Assembly: GCA_030669525.1 (NCBI GenBank)
Contig: DAOVDO010000016.1
Span: 1 to 11,021, forward strand
Source: Dehalococcoidia bacterium
Lineage (GTDB): Bacteria; Chloroflexota; Dehalococcoidia; GIF9; AB-539-J10
Length of the DNA stretch: 11,021 nucleotides
Direction of reading: 5' to 3'
In this document: piece after piece, positions 6,042 to 11,021 of the stretch
Numbering within the stretch: the first letter of the stretch is position 1
Layout: every line of letters starts with the position of its first letter
Notes under the pieces: generated by a model
Seen by the model: only the letters and a program-made list of their open reading frames with translations
Databases searched by the model: none
What the model was told of the DNA's origin: nothing
Made by a program: the position numbers and the translations under genes

Positions 6042-7535
6042 ATGCCACTATTAGATGAACCAATAAAGGGATTGCCGCTAGTTAAGAATTTTATTAACGG
6101 AGAATGGGTCGAATCTAAAGGTGAGATTAAGGATGTCGTTAACCCAGCCAAGGATGAAGTAATTGCAAAAGTTCCTATTTCAACCAAGGATGAGATGACT
6201 GCCGCAATAGAAGCGGCTAAAGAGGCTTTTCCTGATTGGAGAAGAACACCTCCAGTTGCCAGAGCAAGAAGTCTATTCAGATTGAAAGAATTGCTGGAGA
6301 AGAATTTTGAGGAACTCAGTAGAATTCAGACACAGGAGCATGGGAAGACAATAGATGAATCGAGAGGAGAAACGAGACGCGGGATAGAGAATGTAGAGGT
6401 CGCCTGTGGGATTCCCACTCTAATGATGGGATATAACTTAGAGGATATCGCCATGGGGATAGACGAGTTTGTCATTCGGCAGCCTCTAGGAGTTTTCGGA
6501 ATAATAGCTCCTTTTAATTTCCCGTTCATGATCCCGCTCTGGTCAGCACCATATGCTGTAGCTACAGGCAATTGCATCGTTATTAAACCATCGCCTGAGG
6601 TCCCCATCACTCAAGTAAGGTTGGCCGAGCTGGTAGATGAAGCTGGTTTCCCACCAGGTGTGTGGAATGTAGTCCACGGCGAAAAAGCTGTTGTAAATGG
6701 GATGTTAGAACATCAGGACGTCGTAGGAATAACTTTTGTCGGCCGTACCCAAACAGCGAAAGATGTTATTTACAAGAGGTGTGGTGAAACCGGCAAGAGA
6801 GTTATTTGTCAAGGCAGTGCATCGAACTTTATGGTAGTAATGCCAGATTGTAATGTAAGAGCAACTATACCAGCTCTTATGACCTCATTTTTTGGTAACA
6901 CAGGCCAGCGATGCTTGTCAGGTCAGACTCTCATTATTGTGGGTGAGGATGATAAGTTCTACAACGATTTCATGAATGCTGTTGTTGACGCAACATCGAA
7001 GATAGTTATTGGCAATGGGCTCGATGAATCGGTTCAGGTAGGACCCCTGCGTGATAAAGGGAAAAAAGAAATGGTTTTGAAGTATATAGAAAGTGGCATC
7101 CAGGAGGGAGCCAAAATCAGGCTAGATGGAAGAGTAAACACAAAAGTTCGTGGTGATTACCCTGGCACATGCTTCCTTGCCCCAACAATCCTTGAGAATG
7201 TTATGCCAGATATGAAAATAGTCAGGGAAGAGATCTTTGGGCCAACAATGGGTGTTATGCGAGCTAAAAGTCTGGATGAGGCAATAGAGATATGTAATAA
7301 CAACCCATTTGGTAATGCGCAGGCTATCTTTACCTCAAGTGGTAAGAATGCTAAAGAATTTCAATACCGGGTTGTAAGTGGTAATGTGGGCATAAATATC
7401 GGAATAGCAGCGCCTATGGCATTCTTCCCGTTTAGTGGGATGAAGGATTCATTCTTTGGACTATTACATACACAGGGCCAGGAAGCTGTCCGCTTCTTCA
7501 CTGAAAGCAAGGTTGTCATTCAAAGGTGGTTTTAA
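6042..7535 (+). CDS. mmsA: CoA-acylating methylmalonate-semialdehyde dehydrogenase-like enzyme
   Basis: Aldehyde dehydrogenase superfamily, 497 residues. The methylmalonate-semialdehyde dehydrogenase family converts methylmalonate or malonate semialdehyde, with NAD and CoA, to propionyl- or acetyl-CoA (valine, thymine or inositol breakdown). The catalytic Cys291 sits in NTGQRC, with the arginine next to it that binds the substrate carboxylate in this family. APFNFPFMIPLW, IKPSPEVP and the C-terminal FFGLLHTQGQEAVRFFTESK are also family hallmarks. Divergent points: the cofactor loop reads FVGRTQTAK where relatives have FVGSTP, and the usual ALGGAKNH segment is CQGSASNF. The substrate or cofactor may therefore differ, and the exact reaction is uncertain. 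AGGAG (6029-6033) lies 8 bases before the ATG. The next gene follows after 19 bases, probably in one operon. Confidence 0.85.
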   Translation: MPLLDEPIKGLPLVKNFINGEWVESKGEIKDVVNPAKDEVIAKVPISTKDEMTAAIEAAKEAFPDWRRTPPVARARSLFRLKELLEKNFEELSRIQTQEHGKTIDESRGETRRGIENVEVACGIPTLMMGYNLEDIAMGIDEFVIRQPLGVFGIIAPFNFPFMIPLWSAPYAVATGNCIVIKPSPEVPITQVRLAELVDEAGFPPGVWNVVHGEKAVVNGMLEHQDVVGITFVGRTQTAKDVIYKRCGETGKRVICQGSASNFMVVMPDCNVRATIPALMTSFFGNTGQRCLSGQTLIIVGEDDKFYNDFMNAVVDATSKIVIGNGLDESVQVGPLRDKGKKEMVLKYIESGIQEGAKIRLDGRVNTKVRGDYPGTCFLAPTILENVMPDMKIVREEIFGPTMGVMRAKSLDEAIEICNNNPFGNAQAIFTSSGKNAKEFQYRVVSGNVGINIGIAAPMAFFPFSGMKDSFFGLLHTQGQEAVRFFTESKVVIQRWF

Positions 7536-7554
7536 GGAAAGGGAGTGACCATTA

Positions 7555-7998
7555 ATGAAACTACAGACGGCTGCCGAGGTTATCAGCTTTGCTAAGAAGC
7601 TTGAAGATGAATCAGCCAAGTTCTATGAAAATTTGTCCCAGGAATATGCCAAGGACGAAGATACTTTCCGTTCTTTTGCCAAAGAGAACGGTAAATATGT
7701 GATCCAGTTTCAAAGGGCATATTACAGCGTCATCAGTGATGCCATTGAGGGTTGCTTTGCATTTGCTATAAATCCGGATGAGTATTCATTTGAAATTGAA
7801 CTAGCCGGGAACACAAGTTATTATGATGCCTTGCATACAGCTCTGGAGATGGAAGAGAGAATGATAAAGTTCTATTCAGATGCAGCCGAACAGTCAATGC
7901 CCTTAATGGCAGATGTCCCAAGGGTCTTTGCGTTGATAGCCAAGAAGAGACAAAGTCGCAAGCCAAAATTAAGTTCACTTCTCATAATGAGAGGTTAG
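7555..7998 (+). CDS. Ferritin-like / rubrerythrin-type four-helix protein
   Basis: A 147-residue helical protein with two repeated helix signatures, LEDESAKFYENL (16-27) and ALEMEERMIKFYSD (96-109), as in ferritin-like and rubrerythrin-like domains. These normally hold a di-iron centre with one glutamate from helices A and C and ExxH motifs from helices B and D. Glutamates are present in A (Glu17/Glu19) and C (Glu98/Glu101), but helix B reads ENGKY (no histidine) and the last helix, VFALIAKKRQSRK, has no ExxH. I see no rubredoxin-type cysteine motif. It may bind a single metal, bind none, or play a structural role. GGGAG (7541-7545) lies 9 bases before the ATG. The tight spacing after the mmsA-like gene suggests joint expression, possibly for oxidative protection of, or partnership with, the dehydrogenase. 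Confidence 0.75.
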   Translation: MKLQTAAEVISFAKKLEDESAKFYENLSQEYAKDEDTFRSFAKENGKYVIQFQRAYYSVISDAIEGCFAFAINPDEYSFEIELAGNTSYYDALHTALEMEERMIKFYSDAAEQSMPLMADVPRVFALIAKKRQSRKPKLSSLLIMRG

Positions 7999-8121
7999 TA
8001 TATTTCAAGTTTGCTCTTTTTGAGATGTCATCAACAACGATAATTCATGTTAGAGATAACAACATACTATATTCTTTTAGTCAATGGCTCCACTCAAGGG
8101 TGTAATACCAAGATCAAGATG

Positions 8122-8244
8122 CTAAGACGCATTTCCTAAGGCCTCAGAAATGTTGAGGTCTACCGGAGAAAGATGCCTCTGGGGCTTGCGTCCTCCCACA
8201 GCTACTTCAACATAATTTGGCAAAGGACCAAAAGGGCTTGACAT
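8122..8244 (-). CDS. Possible small ORF, 40 residues, function unknown
   Basis: ATG (plus-strand 8242-8244) to TAG (8122-8124) gives a 40-residue peptide beginning MSSPFGPLPNYVEVAVGGRK and ending EALGNAS. The composition looks protein-like (V/G/P-rich start, then basic, then mixed). There is no Shine-Dalgarno site before the ATG, and the ATG overlaps the TTGACA box of the rightward glycerate kinase promoter. After the stop the same frame stays open for another 14 codons (ending SGAID), so this could also be the worn end of a longer gene. I do not recognise the peptide. Confidence 0.22.
   Translation of the reverse strand: MSSPFGPLPNYVEVAVGGRKPQRHLSPVDLNISEALGNAS
8139..8161 (+). repeat. Short hairpin, 8-base stem
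   Basis: AGGCCTCA (8139-8146) and TGAGGTCT (8154-8161) pair with one G-T wobble across a 7-base loop. There is no T-run after it. It could mark the end of the mmsA/ferritin-like transcript in a rho-dependent way, or simply be a feature of the small minus-strand ORF that overlaps it. Confidence 0.3.
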
Positions 8245-8265
8245 ATTTAACATATTTGTTATTAG
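8238..8265 (+). promoter_or_regulatory. Probable sigma-70-type promoter for glycerate kinase
   Basis: A perfect -35 box TTGACA (8238-8243) is followed after 16 bases by TATTAG (8260-8265, four of six matches). The spacer includes two copies of CATATTT (8242-8248, 8251-8257), 9 bases apart. An alternative just downstream is TTAGCA (8262-8267), a 16-base spacer and TATACT (8284-8289). Both lie within 80 bases of the ATG. Confidence 0.5.
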
Positions 8266-8314
8266 CAAGGGGCGGATTTAGTCTATACTTTTATAAACCT
8301 TAAGATAGTTTGTT

Positions 8315-9559
8315 ATGAGCACAAGGGAAGATGCCTTACAAATCATTGATGAAGCCATAAAGGCAGTTTGTCCTGAAAACGCAGTTAAGAAAGCGTTAGA
8401 AAATTTCGAAGGTGACGGAGGAATAAAAGTCGTAGCTATAGGAAAAGCCGCCTGGAGAATGGCAAAGGCTGCAAGGGAAAGCCTGAAGGACCGTATTTCT
8501 GAGGGCATCATCATAACGAAGTATAGACATTCAATGGGAGACATTGAAGGTTTTGAAATATTTGAATCGGGTCATCCAATACCAGATAAAAATACTATCA
8601 AGGCGACAAAGAGGGCGCTAGACATCGTAGAAGATCTCAGAGAGAAGGACCTTCTACTCTTTTTGGTTTCTGGTGGTGGTTCTTCCCTCTTTGAACTCCC
8701 TGCTGAGAACGTTGAACTTAAGGATTTGATAAATATAACTGATCAGCTTTTAAAGTCCGGAGCAACGATCTTAGAAATAAACGCAGTGCGAAAACATCTT
8801 TCCAGAGTCAAGGGAGGACGTTTCGCTGAAATTGTAAAACCCACTAAAATCTTTTCCCTCGTACTTTCTGATGTCCTCAGTAACAGATTAGATACTATTG
8901 CCTCTGGTCCCGCTTATCCCGATTCCACAACTTCTCAAGATGCCCTGAGGATAATACAAAAATACGATATAAAGCTGCCCCCTAGAGTTTTGAATACTTT
9001 GAAGAAAGAGACACCAAAATCACTGGAAAATGTTGAAACAAGGACAATTGGCAGCATTCTCATAGCCTGTGAAGCTGCTATGAAGGCCGCTGAAAAACTC
9101 GGGTACAGCTCAATGATACTTACCACAACTTTGGATTGCGAAGCACGTGAAGCCGGAGCTTTTTTGAGTGCTATTGGACGTGAGATTGTTTCTAGAGACC
9201 GCCCTGTGAAAAGACCCTGCGCCGTGATTTTGGGAGGGGAAACTGTTGTTCAGGTGAAGGGAAAGGGGTTGGGTGGAAGAAATCAAGAGCTAGCCCTCTC
9301 CGCTGCTCGCGGCATAGAAGGATTAGATAATGTTATTATAGCTTCTGCTGCTACCGATGGCACAGATGGTCCTACTGATGCAGCTGGAGGGATTGTAGAT
9401 GGGGAAACAATGGTGCGACTGAGAGAAAAAGGTATTAATGTGGAAGAGATGCTGAGCAGCAACGATTCCTATCATGCTCTTGAATCAGTCGGAGACCTGT
9501 TGAACACTGGCCCAACAGGAACCAACGTCAACGACCTAATTATACTTCTGTGTAAATAG
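8315..9559 (+). CDS. Glycerate 2-kinase (MOFRL / GckA-TtuD family)
   Basis: Phosphorylates D-glycerate with ATP to 2-phosphoglycerate, linking glyoxylate, serine or tartrate-type metabolism to lower glycolysis; relatives were long annotated as hydroxypyruvate reductase. The 414-residue length is normal. The N-terminal domain has AIGKAAWRM (Lys44), VSGGGSSLFELP (118-129), KHLSRVKGGR (160-169) and SDVLSNRLDTIASGP (185-199). The C-terminal MOFRL domain has GGETVVQVKGKGLGGRNQE (307-325), ATDGTDGPTDAAGG and NTGPTGTNVNDL. All key segments seem intact. No clear Shine-Dalgarno site precedes the ATG at 8315, but the start MSTREDALQIIDEAIKAV matches the family N-terminus. It is a single gene with its own promoter region, ending 24 bases before the convergent GH38 gene. 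Confidence 0.92.
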   Translation: MSTREDALQIIDEAIKAVCPENAVKKALENFEGDGGIKVVAIGKAAWRMAKAARESLKDRISEGIIITKYRHSMGDIEGFEIFESGHPIPDKNTIKATKRALDIVEDLREKDLLLFLVSGGGSSLFELPAENVELKDLINITDQLLKSGATILEINAVRKHLSRVKGGRFAEIVKPTKIFSLVLSDVLSNRLDTIASGPAYPDSTTSQDALRIIQKYDIKLPPRVLNTLKKETPKSLENVETRTIGSILIACEAAMKAAEKLGYSSMILTTTLDCEAREAGAFLSAIGREIVSRDRPVKRPCAVILGGETVVQVKGKGLGGRNQELALSAARGIEGLDNVIIASAATDGTDGPTDAAGGIVDGETMVRLREKGINVEEMLSSNDSYHALESVGDLLNTGPTGTNVNDLIILLCK

Positions 9560-9583
9560 TTGAAGGGGCCAGAGTCAAGTCAG

Positions 9584-11021
9584 TTAGGTATCAAATAGCA
9601 GCTTTAAGGTAACAATCTCAAATGGGTTAACCTCCATTTCTAATTTTCCGTCTTCAATCTCTAATTCGGATTCCTCTTCCTCTAGCAGGTTAACGCACCT
9701 AGCTGCTTTAATTTGACTTGGCACTTGCAATGATGCGCGGCACCTTTCTCCCTTGGTTTCAAAAAATCGCAAAACGACAGCGTTTTCCCCTTCGGCCTTT
9801 TTGAGGGCGGAAAGAATCAAATTATCTGGTTCGAGTGTAAAACTTCGAAACTCTCTACCAAAAGCCGCAGTATCCACCTGCAAAGCAAATATGTGATAGG
9901 TAAATTCATAGCCTCGTCTGTGAATTGCTGCTTTTTTCCAGTCACCAGAATGTGGGTAAGCCGAATAGATGTAGGTATGCTCACCCAGCTCCATGGCTCC
10001 AGGGGTTGGTATTAACGGACCGCTCGAACCGTCTGTGGACAGAACAGAGACGCTTCTCAATAATGTACAGTAGATATTCCCATCCTTTATCTCGTTTACA
10101 GGCACTCCTCGGGTGAAAAAGGCAAAGCCACGCTTTCCCTCCTGGCAATTTATCCAGTTAACTGAGGGGAATTTGACAGCTTCCCCTAGAGTCGGTGCTG
10201 AAGGCAGATTAATAACTCCAAACTGAGTGTGGCGGGTGTAGACGGGAACCACCATACAGGTGTCGAATTTTAACCGAATTCGTATGTGAGATTGCTTTGA
10301 GTTAAGCGTAGTAAGAAAATCAATTCGAGGTATGTCATTATAAACAATAACTTTCTTGCAGGCATCCATGGTTTTTTGCCTATATAAGATTGAGCCAAAT
10401 TTCTTAGTGAGGTAATAGGGCCATTGTAAACAGTAAAATGAATTCTTAAAAGTAATAACCGTCCTTACAGGGCCCTTCTCTATTCTACATTCCTCCGGCT
10501 TGAAAGTGCTGAAGTGAATACCTTCACCACTTTCTGAGTCAATGCGTTCGTCCGACTGACTTCTATGGAAATAGAGATCGCCAATTTCCTGGTCTATTAC
10601 CAGTTCATTCCCCTCAAGAATCTTTCTCCCATCTTTGTTGAACACCTGCAGAATGCCTGTCCCCTCATCTATCGAGAGTTTGAAATGTTCTGTTACGACC
10701 TCATTACCCAGAACATCTATATTAGTAATAAATTCTTTATTCCTCTTTACCAACTGGTAAACACGGTACCCAATTGGTGGAACAGTTGCCACAAAGCCAA
10801 GCTTGGCTCTGCATATGCTCCCATCTTCCCCCTGCTCAATTTCAATTACTTCACTTGGGATCTCTTCTCCATTAAGGGCAATACCTAAGTCTTTACCCCA
10901 TCCTATTCCTAATTCTACTTCGGTCTCCACCCAATCTGTAACATCCCAATTATTCAGATTGAGAACCACAATACCATCTCCATGATTCTCATCCTTTAAT
11001 AAATGATGCACGGAATCTTTA
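9584..11021 (-). CDS. GH38-type alpha-mannosidase, C-terminal part (start off window)
   Basis: The frame is open through base 11021 on the minus strand; the codons before the GTG at 11011 (KDS) continue without a stop, so the N-terminal catalytic domain lies outside. The visible part, about 478 residues, matches the middle and C-terminal beta domains of GH38 alpha-mannosidases: a VVLNLNNWDVTDWVE start typical of the domain junction, EHFKLSIDEGTGIL followed by GNELV, then IRIRLKFDT, TQFGVINLPS, a GFAFFTRG segment, LLRSVSVLS, PTPGAMELGEHTYIYSAYPH and a short final beta sheet. These enzymes release alpha-linked mannose from glycans or oligosaccharides. No frameshift or stop is seen in the visible part. 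I cannot judge the nucleophile aspartate or zinc site because they are off window, and I see no signal peptide for the same reason. Confidence 0.85.
   Translation of the reverse strand, partial: KDSVHHLLKDENHGDGIVVLNLNNWDVTDWVETEVELGIGWGKDLGIALNGEEIPSEVIEIEQGEDGSICRAKLGFVATVPPIGYRVYQLVKRNKEFITNIDVLGNEVVTEHFKLSIDEGTGILQVFNKDGRKILEGNELVIDQEIGDLYFHRSQSDERIDSESGEGIHFSTFKPEECRIEKGPVRTVITFKNSFYCLQWPYYLTKKFGSILYRQKTMDACKKVIVYNDIPRIDFLTTLNSKQSHIRIRLKFDTCMVVPVYTRHTQFGVINLPSAPTLGEAVKFPSVNWINCQEGKRGFAFFTRGVPVNEIKDGNIYCTLLRSVSVLSTDGSSGPLIPTPGAMELGEHTYIYSAYPHSGDWKKAAIHRRGYEFTYHIFALQVDTAAFGREFRSFTLEPDNLILSALKKAEGENAVVLRFFETKGERCRASLQVPSQIKAARCVNLLEEEESELEIEDGKLEMEVNPFEIVTLKLLFDT

Larger units (their letters stand above)
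7999..8314. other. Intergenic region between the ferritin-like gene and glycerate kinase
   Basis: There are 316 bases without a convincing plus-strand gene. The left part (7999-8120) is AT-rich and shows nothing clear. The middle holds a short hairpin (8139-8161) and a possible 40-residue minus-strand ORF (8122-8244). The right part holds promoter-like boxes for the glycerate kinase gene (8238-8289). No tRNA is visible. Confidence 0.6.

Noticed and set aside
7904..7998. Frameshift at the end of the ferritin-like gene
   Set aside because: The final helix IAKKRQSRKPKL looks like a normal family end, so no shift is needed.
10565..10985. Plus-strand open frames across the GH38 gene
   Set aside because: They are shadows of the minus-strand gene, with no recognisable domains or ribosome binding sites.

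Overview
This is a bacterial window with bacterial-type ribosome binding sites and no rRNA, tRNA, CRISPR array, insertion sequence or phage gene that I could find. Base composition is intermediate by eye. The gene set is type II fatty-acid synthesis, a CoA-acylating aldehyde dehydrogenase, an MOFRL-type glycerate kinase and a GH38 alpha-mannosidase. With the form of the acyl carrier protein, this would fit an anaerobic or subsurface Chloroflexota (Dehalococcoidia-like) genome. That taxonomic call is an inference from recall and was not tested.

Region 1 (1-4714) is a fatty-acid synthesis block. Four plus-strand genes lie end to end with gaps of 4 to 12 bases: the 3' part of an AMP-dependent acyl-CoA synthetase-like gene (its start is off the left edge), acpP, fabD and fabG. 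fabF converges on fabG from the minus strand. FabD loads malonyl groups onto the ACP, FabF condenses and FabG reduces the 3-keto group; fabH, fabZ and fabI are not in the window. The first gene is the main surprise. It has an intact reading frame and a clear adenylate-forming fold, but it has lost most of the residues used for ATP binding and catalysis, including the A10 lysine, so it looks like a pseudo-synthetase kept next to its potential ACP partner.

Region 2 (4715-5156) is a 442-base divergent intergenic region with a hairpin or operator-like inverted repeat, a perfect TATAAT box and a weak hint of a decayed coding fragment. Region 3 (5157-5978) holds two tandem, related single-domain cupins followed by a hairpin that may be a terminator. 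Region 4 (6042-7998) is a probable two-gene operon of a methylmalonate-semialdehyde dehydrogenase-like enzyme and a ferritin-like protein with a reduced set of metal ligands. Region 5 (7999-8314) is non-coding or holds one possible 40-residue minus-strand ORF; it contains the likely promoter of the next gene. Region 6 (8315-11021) has a glycerate 2-kinase gene converging on the 3' part of a GH38 alpha-mannosidase gene, which runs off the right edge.

I see no clear new multi-gene system. The observations most worth follow-up are the degenerate synthetase coupled to acpP, the tandem cupins that both lack the usual metal-binding glutamate, the ferritin-like protein with missing ligands, and the possible small ORF and regulatory structures in the two large gaps.
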